DNA of 64,000 bases from Olsenella sp. An290. GTDB lineage: Bacteria > Actinomycetota > Coriobacteriia > Coriobacteriales > Atopobiaceae. Position numbers and translations under genes: made by a program. The notes beneath the pieces were generated by a model that had not been told where the DNA came from, ran no database searches, and was given only the letters and a program-made list of their open reading frames with translations. The stretch is taken from contig NZ_NFIU01000004.1 of NCBI RefSeq assembly GCF_002159535.1, positions 62,001 through 126,000 of the forward strand, in the 5' to 3' direction. Position 1 is the first letter of the stretch. Each line of letters starts with the position of its first letter. Below are positions 1-8,815 of the stretch, piece by piece.

Positions 1-47
1 AAGTGTAGCGCGCTCGCGTTCAAGCTCTTGAGGTAGTTCCTCATGAA

Positions 48-90
48 GCCTCCGTGCCTCCATTGAGGGGTAAGACCCTAGCACGGAGGC
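48..90. terminator. Hairpin, possible bidirectional terminator
   Basis: A perfect 10-bp inverted repeat, GCCTCCGTGC (48-57) and GCACGGAGGC (81-90), encloses a loop that can itself form an AGGG/CCCT stem. There is no clear T-run, so termination is a guess. Confidence 0.4.
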
Positions 91-356
91 GGTAGGCCTT
101 GTCTTGCAGTTGTCTTCCACGTAGCTGCGTTCCCAGCTCAAGACAGTTGAGAAGGACATATGGTTCGAATCTCTATCGACAGACGGTCGGGTTTCGTGTG
201 TCACCGGTAGACAAGTTGCCTTGGGTGCAAATCGTTGCGTCGCGCGTCCGCACAATGGGTGTCGGGGACAGCGAACGGCATAGTCGCCGTCAAAACGGCT
301 TGCTGGAAGAAGCACTTGTGGACAACGAGGGCCAGGCGTTCGCGACGCTCGCGACT

Positions 357-454
357 TTACCGCCAAATCTTTACCGCCAGTGGCGGTAAAACCCTATCGG
401 AGCGTGGAGGACAAGATTATTCTGGCGTGAATAATTCTGCGGAGAATAATCTTG
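357..454. repeat. Cluster of palindromes and half-site repeats
   Basis: TTTACCGCCA occurs at 357-366 and 370-379, and its complement TGGCGGTAAA follows at 381-390. This makes a 21-bp perfect palindrome with one extra half-site. Further on, CAAGATTATTCT (412-423) pairs exactly with AGAATAATCTTG (443-454), with AATAATTCT between them. The density is well above chance for a GC-rich genome. No gene close downstream is an obvious target. It may be an operator of a lost gene or a nucleic-acid structural element. Confidence 0.55.
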
Positions 455-585
455 CGGCCGAGAAGGGCGCGGCGCTTCAAGCGTAGCCCGACAATCAACG
501 CTCCCGTCACGCTACGGAAACACAGGTAGGGCAAAGTTACCCTTTGTGTAGCTGAAACTGCCCGCGCCCCGTCGAGAGGCCCTCC

Positions 586-2016
586 ATGTTCGACTTCCTC
601 ATGTCCGCCATCACCGCCCTGAACGACAACGTGCTGTGGGGCGTCCCCATGGTCGTGCTGATGCTCGGGACCGGCGTGTTCCTGCTCTTCGTCATCAAGG
701 GCGTCGTGTTCTCACGCTTCAACGTGGTGATGCGCTACACCACCAAGACGCTCTTCCAGCGCGCTGACCCGTCGGAGGCGGGGGAGGGCACCATCTCGCC
801 CTTCCAGGCGGTGTGCACCGCGCTCGCCGCGACGCTCGGCACCGGCAACATCGTGGGTGTGGCGCTCGCTGTGGCCACGGGCGGCCCGGGGTCGATCTTC
901 TGGCTGTGGCTCTCCGCGCTGGCTGGCATGGTCATCAAGTTCTGCGAGGTCACGCTCTCGGTGGCCTACCGCACGCGCAACGAGCGCGGCGAGATCGTGG
1001 GTGGCCCCATGTACTACATCTCCCGTGGCCTGGGCAAGACCTGGCTCGCGATGCTGTTCGCCGCCTTCGGCTTCCTAGCGTCCTTCGGCATCGGCGCGAG
1101 CGTGCAGGCCAACTCGCTCGCCGGCAGCGTGAACGCCACCTTCGGGGTGCCGCTGCCCGTCATCGGCGCCGTCGTGGCGCTGCTCGCGGGGCTCGTCCTC
1201 ATCGGCGGCATCACCCGCATTGCCCAGATCACCGAGAAGCTCGTGCCCTTCGCGGCCATCTTCTACCTGCTTGGCGCCGCGGCGGTGCTCGTGGTCAACG
1301 CCGGTGAGATCCCCGCCGCGATAGCCCAGATCTTCCGCGACGCCTTCACCGGCACCGCAGCCACGGGCGGCTTTTTGGGCGCCACGGTCATGTACGCGTG
1401 CCGCGTGGGCATGTCGCGCGGCGTGTTCACCCACGAGGCGGGCATGGGCTCGGCACCCATCGCGCACGCCTCCGCCGACACCGATCACCCCGCCCGCCAG
1501 GGCCTGTGGGGCACCTTCGAGGTGTTCTTCGACACCATCGTCATGTGCACGATCACGGGCCTCGTGATCATCACCTCAGGGCTGTGGCACGCCGACCCCA
1601 TGATGTCCGAGGGCGCCATGAGCTCGGCGGCCTTTGGGCAGAGCATCCCCGGCGGCCAGTACATCGTGACCGTGGGCCTCATGCTCTTCGCGTTTGCCAC
1701 GCTCATCGCGTGGTACTACTACGGCGAGAAGTGCGTGGAGTACCTCTTCCGCAAGAGCCGCGCGCGACGCGCCTCCGTGCGCGTCTATCAGGTTGCCTAC
1801 GTCGCCATGGTGTTCGCGGGCTGCGTGACCAACCTCGACGTGGTGTGGGAGTTCGCCGACTGCTTCAACGGCCTCATGGCGATTCCGAACCTCATCGCGC
1901 TGATCGCGCTCTCGCCCGTGATCCGGCGGCTTGCGGCGGACTTCTTCCGCGATCCCGACCGCCGACGCCCGCGCGACACGGACTACAGCGGGATGCTGTC
2001 GTTCAGGGACAAGTAG
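586..2016 (+). CDS. AGCS family sodium:alanine/glycine symporter
   Basis: Encodes 476 residues with about ten hydrophobic membrane segments, the usual length and layout of alanine/glycine:cation symporters that import small amino acids with Na+. Family landmarks are visible: ALAATLGTGNIVGVA near residue 84, GGPMYYISRGLG near 140, THEAGMGSAPIAHA near 285 and a WYYYGEKC segment near 386. The ATG at 586 follows a GAGAGG stretch at modest spacing. It stands alone, with no partner gene. The exact substrate (alanine, glycine or glutamine) cannot be read from the sequence. Confidence 0.92.
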   Translation: MFDFLMSAITALNDNVLWGVPMVVLMLGTGVFLLFVIKGVVFSRFNVVMRYTTKTLFQRADPSEAGEGTISPFQAVCTALAATLGTGNIVGVALAVATGGPGSIFWLWLSALAGMVIKFCEVTLSVAYRTRNERGEIVGGPMYYISRGLGKTWLAMLFAAFGFLASFGIGASVQANSLAGSVNATFGVPLPVIGAVVALLAGLVLIGGITRIAQITEKLVPFAAIFYLLGAAAVLVVNAGEIPAAIAQIFRDAFTGTAATGGFLGATVMYACRVGMSRGVFTHEAGMGSAPIAHASADTDHPARQGLWGTFEVFFDTIVMCTITGLVIITSGLWHADPMMSEGAMSSAAFGQSIPGGQYIVTVGLMLFAFATLIAWYYYGEKCVEYLFRKSRARRASVRVYQVAYVAMVFAGCVTNLDVVWEFADCFNGLMAIPNLIALIALSPVIRRLAADFFRDPDRRRPRDTDYSGMLSFRDK

Positions 2017-2079
2017 TGCGCTCCTGACGTTCGTTCTGCGACAATGGGGCTACAATCCCCCTCGCGCGGGAGGTGCCCC

Positions 2080-3471
2080 ATGACGTTTGCCACCGCTCCG
2101 GTTTTGCGCCGCAGGCTCGTCTTGCTCGTTCTTCTCGCCATAGTGACCGTTCTTGCCCTCGGGAGTTGCAGCAACCTGGGGGAGTTCGACGAAGAGGGCG
2201 TTGCCAGGCAGGCGGAGCAGTATTACGCCGAGAAGTACGGTGACAACGCCCACGTGGCCGACGTCTGGGAGGACCGGTCGTACGCCCTGTTTGGCTACCA
2301 GTCGTCCGGTCGGGCGTTCTGCACCATGAGCGACGGTCAGACGGTGCTCGTGGACTTCGAGGACGGCGTCGTTGGCGACAACCGGCAGCAGGACGAGGTC
2401 ACGGCAGCCTACGAGCAGCGCTTCCGCGAGGAGCTCGAGGGCTGCTGCGAGCGCCTGGGGGACGCGGGCTGCGACGTTGCATCCGTGACTGTGAACGGCG
2501 TCCCGCTTGAGGAGGACGGCTTCTTTGAGGGGTGCATCTCGACGTACTACTGGCCGGAGGATCCAGCTGGCGAGAAGAACGGCGAGGCCGAGACGACCGT
2601 GGAGCAGAGCGCGTCGTTCTTCTACGCGCGCTACACGGGCGACGACAGCTTTTTCGAGCAGGAGGCCTCGCGCGTCAGCCTGGGCGTGCCGTACGTTGAG
2701 ATTGAGCTCTCCGGTGCGGACGCGGACTACGCGGACGGCTTCCCGACGGACGTCCCCGAGACGCCCGCGTGGGTGGCGCCCATCGAGGGGGCGTGCCGCG
2801 CGCTGCTTCCTCTGACGGACGGGGACGCGGAGACGCGGGTGGTCGTCTACCAGGCCGGGTGTCGCGATGGGGTGCCCGAAGACACCGACGCCGCCGTTCT
2901 CAGCGACGCGGAGAACGGCAAGCTCGGTGAGCTCAGCCCCTTTGACAATAGTGATACGGGTGCCGATGACATTGGCAGCTGGCTCATCGTGGAGTGGTTC
3001 CCCGTGGGCAAGGGCGTTTACGTCACCTCCGATGAGTGCGGCGTGCGTCTGCGCACGAGTGATGTGGAGCTGGAGACCGTGGAGAGTCCCGTCTCGCTGG
3101 AGGAACTCCAGGAGAGTGGGAGCCTCGAGCGCTTTGACGAGCGCGAGTTCGCACCGGGGGCCTTTGAGGCCTATAGCCTAGCGGTGGCCCCAGACCTCTT
3201 TGCGCGTCTGCCGGAAAGCGTGCGGGACAAAGGTTGGTTTGACATCGGGTTGGCGTATGACAGCCAGGACCCGCAGACGGGCCTTGCGGAGCTGGGCGTC
3301 ACGCCGGGCGGCCTTGCGCCCACGCTCTATCGGGTCGAGAAGAACCCCGCCGCCGAGGACACGCCGCCCTACGAGGTGATCGCGATGCGCGCGGAGACGC
3401 TGACAAACGGCTTCCAGTACAGCGAGCCCGAGCTGTTTGCGGACGAGCCCACGCTTCTCGTGCGAATGTAG
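2080..3471 (+). CDS. Putative lipoprotein of unknown function
   Basis: Encodes about 463 residues. The start at 2080 is chosen because GGGAGGTG lies just before it, and it gives a clean signal peptide: basic RRR, then a leucine/valine-rich core, then LALGSC as a plausible lipobox with the cysteine near residue 27. The mature part is acidic and rich in Asp, Glu and Tyr, with no motif I recognise, so an outer-face, membrane-anchored role is inferred from the signal only. It sits alone after the symporter gene. Confidence 0.7.
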   Translation: MTFATAPVLRRRLVLLVLLAIVTVLALGSCSNLGEFDEEGVARQAEQYYAEKYGDNAHVADVWEDRSYALFGYQSSGRAFCTMSDGQTVLVDFEDGVVGDNRQQDEVTAAYEQRFREELEGCCERLGDAGCDVASVTVNGVPLEEDGFFEGCISTYYWPEDPAGEKNGEAETTVEQSASFFYARYTGDDSFFEQEASRVSLGVPYVEIELSGADADYADGFPTDVPETPAWVAPIEGACRALLPLTDGDAETRVVVYQAGCRDGVPEDTDAAVLSDAENGKLGELSPFDNSDTGADDIGSWLIVEWFPVGKGVYVTSDECGVRLRTSDVELETVESPVSLEELQESGSLERFDEREFAPGAFEAYSLAVAPDLFARLPESVRDKGWFDIGLAYDSQDPQTGLAELGVTPGGLAPTLYRVEKNPAAEDTPPYEVIAMRAETLTNGFQYSEPELFADEPTLLVRM

Positions 3472-3603
3472 GTGGCGTATCGAGTCAATTGCCGCGAAAG
3501 CAGGAGCCTCTCCGGTCCCATCACACCGTCAAGGAGGCAATGGCCGCGCTCGATGAGGAGTGGCCGCTAGGACTTTGAGTGTCGGTAGTGATTGATGGCT
3601 CGG

Positions 3604-3906
3604 CTAAGCGCACTGCTCGAAGACGCAGTCGTTGTGGTAGTGGATGAAGTCGAGGCTCGGCCAGGTCGACTCGTCGCTGCCCGGCAGGGCGATCTTCCTC
3701 CCGTCGAAGGCGTAGAGCCACAGGTCGTTCGTGGGCGTGTGCGGCACGCGCGAGGAGACCACGACGCGGTAGCGGTCGTCAAGCGTGATGAGGCCGCGGT
3801 CAAAGGCGCGGTCGTGCAGCGCGTTGAGCAGGAGGCCGTTCGACGACATGAGGCGCTCGCTCGGTGTGGCCGCTGCCCACGGCTTGATGTGGCTCGCCGT
3901 GAGCAA
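3604..3906 (-). pseudogene. HNH endonuclease, C-terminal fragment
   Basis: The 100-residue frame opens with LTASHIKPW and continues with NGLLLNALHDRAFDRGLI, the hallmark of the C-terminal HNH_2-type domain of restriction-like endonucleases; the motif histidines and asparagine are present. Upstream on the same strand the frame stays open briefly (a YTRARC stretch) but no N-terminal domain follows. The gene is therefore truncated and probably inactive. It is the first sign of the accessory region that runs to about 36 kb. Confidence 0.7.
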
Positions 3907-4112
3907 GTTGAGCCGATGTGCGATTGTGCAGCGTGCCCTCGTGTAACGCGGCGGGCGTGAATCTGAACAGGCAAACTGACATGTGGCAGGAGCGTACTGA
4001 GGAGTACCACCTGGAGAAGGCGTGTGCCTTCAACGAACGGCTTGAACCCGAGTGTATGAATGCTGAGGGAAATCCGGAGATTGGCAGCATGTGGGCACGA
4101 GAAGGACCAAAT

Positions 4113-4140
4113 CCGGCAGAGGGGCAATCACCTCTGCCGG
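4113..4140 (-). terminator. Hairpin downstream of the zinc-ribbon gene
   Basis: A perfect 10-bp stem, CCGGCAGAGG (4113-4122) and CCTCTGCCGG (4131-4140), with an 8-base loop. On the minus strand it follows the stop of the zinc-ribbon gene and is followed by a short ATTTGG stretch, so it may be a weak intrinsic terminator. Confidence 0.5.
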
Positions 4141-4173
4141 AAGTGCGGACCAAGCGGCTCGGGGGAGAAAAAG

Positions 4174-4524
4174 TTAGAAACCGTCATCTCCGGAATAGTA
4201 CATCTCGGACAGGTGCTCATTGGCACATTGGGCGCATAGAATGCTCCCCGTCTTGTCCCATACGAACTGGAGGTCGGCATCCATGTACCTCGGGTCGTCA
4301 TATGCCAGTGAGCTCTTGGCTTGAAAGTAGTCGAACGAGGATCCGCACTGCTCACAGGTCTCCATATAAACTCCGGGCTCTTCCGCCTCCATCGCGTTGC
4401 GTGCGCATTCAAAGCAGAGCGGTTCACTCAGATGATCGTAGTTGAGACCGAAGTACTTGCTAGAGAACTGATACTCAGCCTCGTCCCTGTCAAACTTCTC
4501 CCCACATCTTGGACACCTTGCCAT
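4174..4524 (-). CDS. Small protein with two CxxC zinc-ribbon pairs
   Basis: Encodes 116 residues starting MARCPRCGEKF. The ATG at 4524 is preferred over an upstream one because GGGAG sits at good spacing before it. Four CxxC pairs (CPRC, CFEC, CEQC, CAQC) are arranged as two zinc ribbons of two pairs each. The rest is acidic and aromatic with no catalytic motif. Such proteins often bind nucleic acid or partner proteins, but no function can be assigned. The neighbours are gene fragments, so it probably belongs to the accessory region. Confidence 0.65.
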   Translation of the reverse strand: MARCPRCGEKFDRDEAEYQFSSKYFGLNYDHLSEPLCFECARNAMEAEEPGVYMETCEQCGSSFDYFQAKSSLAYDDPRYMDADLQFVWDKTGSILCAQCANEHLSEMYYSGDDGF

Positions 4525-4554
4525 TTCTTCTCCCATCTCTCGGAGGAACGTTAA

Positions 4555-4749
4555 TTTGAGTATCCCCATTCGGAGCTTCTGGGACTTATTGGAATCGGTG
4601 AGGCGACAGAGAAGGGCACTGCTGATTTAGGAGCCGCTGTAGCTGGTGGAGTCCAAGAGCTTGGCAATGCCATTGGCAGAGTTGGTCTCACGAAGACTGC
4701 GGATTCGCTTCCGTTCAAACTGCCGTTTGGGAAGTACTGGGAAGAATAA
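4555..4749 (+). pseudogene. C-terminal remnant of an unknown protein
   Basis: An open stretch with no start codon reads GLIGIGEATEKGTADLGA, then a Gly/Ala-rich segment, and ends FGKYWEE before a TAA. The composition is that of a real protein tail, unlike the surrounding frames, but upstream there is only a stop codon. I read it as the leftover 3' end of a deleted gene. The parent family is not recognised. Confidence 0.4.
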
Positions 4750-5044
4750 TCCCAGAGATTGGAGAGACTCTTCTCCTCAGGATGGGGTTGTAGATTCTGG
4801 TTCGCTTCATTAACTCGCTGCTGTCTCGCAGTGCTCCTGGCTGGCAAACAATTGGCGGTAGTTTCTGCAAGCGAAAGAAGCTGCGAAAGCAGTAATCAGC
4901 TGGTGAGAAAAATGCCTTCAAGGCAATATGTCTTGAAGACCTGGCAATTGCGTCGTTAATAAAATCCGTTGGTCAGTATGTTCGATGCTTCATATTATAT
5001 GAGGAGGAGACTTGTAGGTATAACGTGCTAAACTGCTATCTGGT
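4750..5044. other. Intergenic DNA before the retron
   Basis: No convincing gene. It holds two adjacent small palindromes, TGCCTTCAAGGCA (4913-4925) and GTCTTGAAGAC (4930-4940). A possible sigma70-type promoter overlaps the second: TTGAAG, 17 bases, then TTAATA near 4957. From about 4960 the DNA becomes AT-rich. The promoter could serve the ncRNA and reverse transcriptase that follow. Confidence 0.4.
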
Positions 5045-5177
5045 CACGGCGAAGCTCGAACTTTGAATGTGACTTCGCATTCGCAAAAGAACTGTTTCTC
5101 ACTGCGGGCATCTGTTTGATGGACTGATTGAATTAGTCTTATTATCGCCTGGACCGTCCGGAAGGAGCTTCGCCGTG
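5045..5177 (+). ncRNA. Candidate retron msr-msd RNA with a1/a2 repeats
   Basis: CACGGCGAAGCTC at 5045-5057 is the exact reverse complement of GAGCTTCGCCGTG at 5165-5177. This 13-bp pair encloses about 107 bases directly before the reverse transcriptase, as the a1/a2 repeats of a retron ncRNA would. Inside, GAATG/CATTC and GACT/AGTC can form small stems. The a2 arm overlaps the start codon (GTG 5175) and abuts the ribosome site (GGAAGGAG, 5160-5167), so folding of the RNA could also hide the start of translation. The priming guanosine and the msd boundaries cannot be fixed by eye. Confidence 0.65.
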
Positions 5178-6824
5178 GCCTCCCAAGAGATTAGTTTTAC
5201 AAGTATCGCTACAAACGCTCAGCTTGCCGAATACTGCGGTGTTTCATGGGACGAGCTTAAAATGCTTGCGTATGCAAATAGGATTAAACGGTATACGGAG
5301 TGGCTTGTCCCCAAAAGGAACGGGGAAGGCTTTAGGCGGATCTCCTCGCCCATGGCAAACCTGAGAAGAGTGCAACGGGCGATTGCTAATGGCCTATCGG
5401 AATTCTATAGCCCTCTGAAATGCGTTTACGGATTTGTTTGTGAGCGCAACGTGGCCATGAATGCTTTGCAACACGCAAGAAAGAGGACGGTGCTCACCCT
5501 CGATCTCAAGGACTTCTTTCCTTCGATTTCGGCCCCACGTGTTCGCGGTCTCTTTATGAAGGCAATGGACTTTCCTCAAGATGTTGCAGACACACTTACA
5601 AACCTAGTCTGCTACGAGGGATCTTTGCCCCAAGGCGCGCCGACTTCTCCCGTAATAAGCAACATGATATGTTTCAAGATGGACCGAGCGCTGCTCAATT
5701 TTGCAGCAAATAGCGGTTTTACATACACAAGATATGCCGACGACCTTGTCTTCTCCAGTACCAGCGCATACTCGGCTCGAAAGATGGTAGATCAGGGGAA
5801 GAACGTTGTTGATGGAATCAATCGATTCATTATCGACACAATTGAATCTAACGGATTTGAAATTAACGAGCGGAAAGTCCATGTAGCTAACCGCGGGAGT
5901 CGACAGATAGTCAATGGCATAATAGTAAATCAAAAGTGCAATATACGAAGAAGTCAATACAGGGAGTTCAGGGCTCTTTTCCATAGGTGGATTAGGGAGG
6001 GCTGTTCTTCGGCGGCCGCTGCATACTTTGGGAACAAGAAAAACCATTGTTACAAGGCAAAGCTATGTGACGGAGACGAGTTGTGCGATGAGAAATCTTT
6101 TGTGAGGCACATTCGTGGGCGTCTCGACTATTTCTCAATGGTTGTGGGGGTAAATGGACACCCTACTGAGCCGATGGCAAAGTTGTGGACACTCTTTCAT
6201 CAAGCAGCTCATGAACGTGTGCCGTACCTAACCTTTGAGAAATCAGCGGTCCAGCTTTCATACGTGTTTGATTCCAAAGAAAAGAACGATGCTGTCGCAG
6301 CGGAATCTAGCGGAGTAATTGTTCGGGATATTCTGCTAACGTGTGCTCATGGTCTGCCCGAAGAAAGTACCGATGCGAATGGGGATGCCGTTCCTATTGA
6401 AATTCGGACAGCATTCGACGAAAGGTTTTATATAAAGGCTTCCAGCTTTAGGAAATGCTCAGGTTTTGATTTTGCATTTGTTCTGCTTGACGCGAAGCTC
6501 GGCAACATGGGGGTTCGTTCGATTAATACAGCATATTTGCCTCAGGCAGGGGAAACAATATACGCCTCAGGTTATGCGGGTGGTAAAATGCCTTCGCACT
6601 GTGTGCAAGCTTCGGTGCTTCCCAACCGTTACGGCAATGGAAGTATTGTTGTCGACAGGGCGTTCATCAAGGGAATGAGCGGTGGGCCCGTGTTTAACAC
6701 TCGGCACGAGGTGATTGGAATTGTTCTTAAGGGGAGTGACGAATCGAGCTACTCAAGAGACGGTGAATTCCTCCCTTTTTCGGCAATCGCAGATCTGGAG
6801 CCTTTCGCATTATTAAAAAAGTGA
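5175..6824 (+). CDS. Retron-type reverse transcriptase fused to trypsin-like protease
   Basis: Encodes 549 residues. The first ~325 form a reverse transcriptase: LTLDLKDFFPSIS (107-119), LPQGAPTSP (151-159) and the catalytic YADD (187-190). Retron-specific marks are NALQH (96-100, the NAxxH motif) and VNG (246-248, in place of the usual VTG). Residues ~355-549 look like a trypsin-like serine protease with an apparent full triad: His392 in LLTCAH, Asp432 in GFDFAF and Ser502 in GMSGGPVF. RT-protease fusions are known among retrons; the protease is presumably the toxic effector released on phage sensing. The start is GTG, inside the a2 repeat of the upstream ncRNA. The gene is AT-richer than the chromosome, suggesting transfer. 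Confidence 0.88.
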   Translation: MASQEISFTSIATNAQLAEYCGVSWDELKMLAYANRIKRYTEWLVPKRNGEGFRRISSPMANLRRVQRAIANGLSEFYSPLKCVYGFVCERNVAMNALQHARKRTVLTLDLKDFFPSISAPRVRGLFMKAMDFPQDVADTLTNLVCYEGSLPQGAPTSPVISNMICFKMDRALLNFAANSGFTYTRYADDLVFSSTSAYSARKMVDQGKNVVDGINRFIIDTIESNGFEINERKVHVANRGSRQIVNGIIVNQKCNIRRSQYREFRALFHRWIREGCSSAAAAYFGNKKNHCYKAKLCDGDELCDEKSFVRHIRGRLDYFSMVVGVNGHPTEPMAKLWTLFHQAAHERVPYLTFEKSAVQLSYVFDSKEKNDAVAAESSGVIVRDILLTCAHGLPEESTDANGDAVPIEIRTAFDERFYIKASSFRKCSGFDFAFVLLDAKLGNMGVRSINTAYLPQAGETIYASGYAGGKMPSHCVQASVLPNRYGNGSIVVDRAFIKGMSGGPVFNTRHEVIGIVLKGSDESSYSRDGEFLPFSAIADLEPFALLKK

Positions 6825-7130
6825 TGGCTATGTCTGACCTCGATAGATATGCGAAAACGAAATGGCAAAGTAGTTGCAGCTGGGGCTATGTCATTCGAAA
6901 GCGCGAAGGCGTTGTAATGCCGCGAGGAAGGGCGCGCGCGAGAAGGCCGGGTCATGACGGCTACCGTCGGGGGTGATGAGGATCTGCTTGAAGGCATGGT
7001 TATGCAGTGCATACCTGAAAGACTCTTAATTCGCTGATTTGCTTTCATTGACGCGACTATATGTCGTGCGGTTTTCCCCGATATGATAGATACGTCTATA
7101 GACGATGAACCAGATAGGGGAGACTGAAGA
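6825..7130. other. Intergenic region with promoter of the restriction-like operon
   Basis: No gene is seen here. The right end holds a TTGACG box near 7049, an AT-rich GATATGATAG segment and the perfect 12-bp palindrome CGTCTATAGACG (7093-7104), a possible operator. GGGGAG then precedes the GTG start at 7131. The left part has a GC-rich direct and inverted mix without clear meaning. Confidence 0.45.
7093..7104. promoter_or_regulatory. Perfect palindrome, candidate operator
   Basis: CGTCTATAGACG is a perfect 12-bp palindrome 26 bases before the first gene of the restriction-like operon and just after a possible -10 element (TATGAT). It could bind a dimeric regulator. No regulator gene lies in the operon, so one acting in trans would be required. 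Confidence 0.4.
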
Positions 7131-7793
7131 GTGAGCAAAGGCGTCATCTACATCCTCACCAACCCTAGCTTCCCGCAATACGTGAAGATTGGTTACGCGA
7201 GCAACCTGCAGCGTAGGCTCCATGAGCTCAACCGCTCCGAGGCGCTTCCGTACGCGGTCCGGGCGTACGCGACCTATGACGTCGACCACAAGCTGACGGA
7301 TAAGGCGCTTCACGAGCTCATTGACCAGCTGAATCCCGACCTACGTACCATCGAGACCTTCAATGGGAAGACCCGTACCAAGGAGTTCTTTGAGATGTCT
7401 CCCGAGGATGCCTATGCCATCCTTGAGGCCATCGCCCGCATCTCGGGAACGGGGGGCAGACTCCATCGCGTCACTCCCACTGGCGAACAGATTGAAGAGG
7501 AGCGCGAGGCGGAGGAGGCCCGCCAGGATACAGAGACGGGAAGGCGAACTCGCTTCCGCTTCTCTATGGTTGGCATCAAGCCTGGCGAGAAAGTCGTTTT
7601 CGCAAACGACCCGTCAAAAGTTGCGACCGTTGTTGACGATACGCGCGTCGAGTATGAAGGCGTAACTACTTCGCTCTCTGCGTTGGCTAAGGAGTTCCTA
7701 GACCACAATAGCGGGGTGCAGGGGCCGCTTCACTTTACCTACGAAGGGGAGCGTCTTTCTGATAGAAGACTTCGCATGGAGGGCGATAAGTGA
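7131..7793 (+). CDS. GIY-YIG nuclease (T5orf172 type) with RAMA domain
   Basis: Encodes 220 residues. The first ~90 match the T5orf172 branch of GIY-YIG nucleases: VIYILTN, then VKIGYASNLQRRL with the conserved arginine, and a glutamate-bearing TKEFFEM segment. A charged linker follows, and residues ~143-215 (FRFSMVGIKPGEKVVF and onward) resemble a RAMA domain, which occurs in proteins linked to DNA methylation. This suggests a nuclease that reads or depends on methylation state. GTG start after GGGGAG. Its stop overlaps the next start (GTGA, 7790-7793), so it is translationally coupled to the methyltransferase half that follows. Confidence 0.8.
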   Translation: MSKGVIYILTNPSFPQYVKIGYASNLQRRLHELNRSEALPYAVRAYATYDVDHKLTDKALHELIDQLNPDLRTIETFNGKTRTKEFFEMSPEDAYAILEAIARISGTGGRLHRVTPTGEQIEEEREAEEARQDTETGRRTRFRFSMVGIKPGEKVVFANDPSKVATVVDDTRVEYEGVTTSLSALAKEFLDHNSGVQGPLHFTYEGERLSDRRLRMEGDK

Positions 7794-8815
7794 CCCATTC
7801 CATTGAGACTGGCTTTATAGAGTCCTTTGTCCAGCGCTATCCGCGGCGAATACTTGAGACGCTGCTCTGTGATCGCACGACGGGTAGGAATATTATCTGG
7901 GCCGATGGCGAGTACGAAGAGCTGGGCGATGGCTACGGCGGAGATGATGAGATCACCGTCGACCTCATTACGGGTGCCCGCTCAGGCGTCGTAAAGCCTC
8001 GCGTTGCCAAGGAGCTGGAGCGACAGTCTCTGCGTACAAAGAGCCGAGCAGAGGTGTTCACACCTTCGTGGCTTGTAAATAGGATGAACAACTACCTGGA
8101 TACTGACTGGTTCGGCAGGACTGGCACATTCAACACGGAAGTTGAGTGTGGCTGGGAAACCAACCCTGGGCCCGTCGAGTTTCCGAAAGCTAGGGGCCGA
8201 GGCTGGCATGCCTATGTTGAGAGCACAAGACTCGAGATCACTTGCGGCGAGGCCCCATTTATCTGCTCGCGCTACGATGCTGCAACTGGTGACGAGATTC
8301 CCGTCTTCGACCGCATCGGAATCCTTGATCGTAAGCTGCGTATCGTGAGCGAGAACTGTAGGACGAGAAAGACATGGACGAAGTGGGCGCTCGCTGCTCT
8401 CAAGAGTACCTACGGCTACGAGTACCAGGGCGACAACCTACTCATTGCCCGAATCAATGTGCTTGAGACGATGACCGAGCACCTCTCTGCTAGGTGGGGA
8501 GAGAGCCTCTCTCAAGAGGAGATGGACGAGATCGCCTGGGTAGTCTCGTGGAACTTTTGGCAGATGGACGGGCTTACATGTTCACCACCCACAAACGCTG
8601 AGGGTGTTGTTGTGCAGTCTATACTGCCTGGCTTCGAGGCTCCAGAGCCAGAGCCCGTTCAGATGTCGCTCTTCGACGTCTTCGAGGGGTTTGTTGAAGA
8701 GCCGCCTGCCGACAAGGAGCCGCAGCAAACAATACCGCTTTGTATTATCTATGACTGGGAGAATGACGAGCCGTTTGAGTTCGCGGCCCTGAGAGGCAGG
8801 TCGATGCAGTCATGA
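7790..8815 (+). CDS. DNA adenine methyltransferase, SAM-binding half (split enzyme)
   Basis: Encodes 341 residues. AEVFTPSWLVNRM (87-99) resembles motif X, and LEITCGEAPFICSRYD (148-163) is the motif-I-like SAM region of Eco57I-type methyltransferases; GYEYQGDNLLIARIN (209-223) follows as in that family. The catalytic NPPY motif is missing here and instead begins the next gene. The stop overlaps that gene's ATG (ATGA, 8812-8815), so the halves are made together and probably assemble. The C-terminal ~70 residues are acidic. It most likely modifies host DNA to protect it from the linked nuclease/helicase. Confidence 0.75.
   Translation: MTHSIETGFIESFVQRYPRRILETLLCDRTTGRNIIWADGEYEELGDGYGGDDEITVDLITGARSGVVKPRVAKELERQSLRTKSRAEVFTPSWLVNRMNNYLDTDWFGRTGTFNTEVECGWETNPGPVEFPKARGRGWHAYVESTRLEITCGEAPFICSRYDAATGDEIPVFDRIGILDRKLRIVSENCRTRKTWTKWALAALKSTYGYEYQGDNLLIARINVLETMTEHLSARWGESLSQEEMDEIAWVVSWNFWQMDGLTCSPPTNAEGVVVQSILPGFEAPEPEPVQMSLFDVFEGFVEEPPADKEPQQTIPLCIIYDWENDEPFEFAALRGRSMQS

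Larger units (their letters stand above)
1..585. other. Intergenic region without a convincing gene
   Basis: No reading frame here looks like a real protein. The short frames are arginine-rich and match no family I know. The stretch holds a hairpin at 48-90 and a dense set of palindromes at 357-454, each listed separately. It ends at the ribosome-binding region of the symporter gene at 586. It may be decayed accessory DNA or the 3' flank of a gene lying before the window. Confidence 0.5.

Noticed and set aside
1-100. Possible tRNA at the left edge
   Set aside because: The hairpin at 48-90 has a 10-bp stem but no cloverleaf, T-loop or CCA-like end.
3918-4445. 175-codon plus-strand frame
   Set aside because: Antisense to the zinc-ribbon gene and crossing a terminator hairpin; text is not protein-like.
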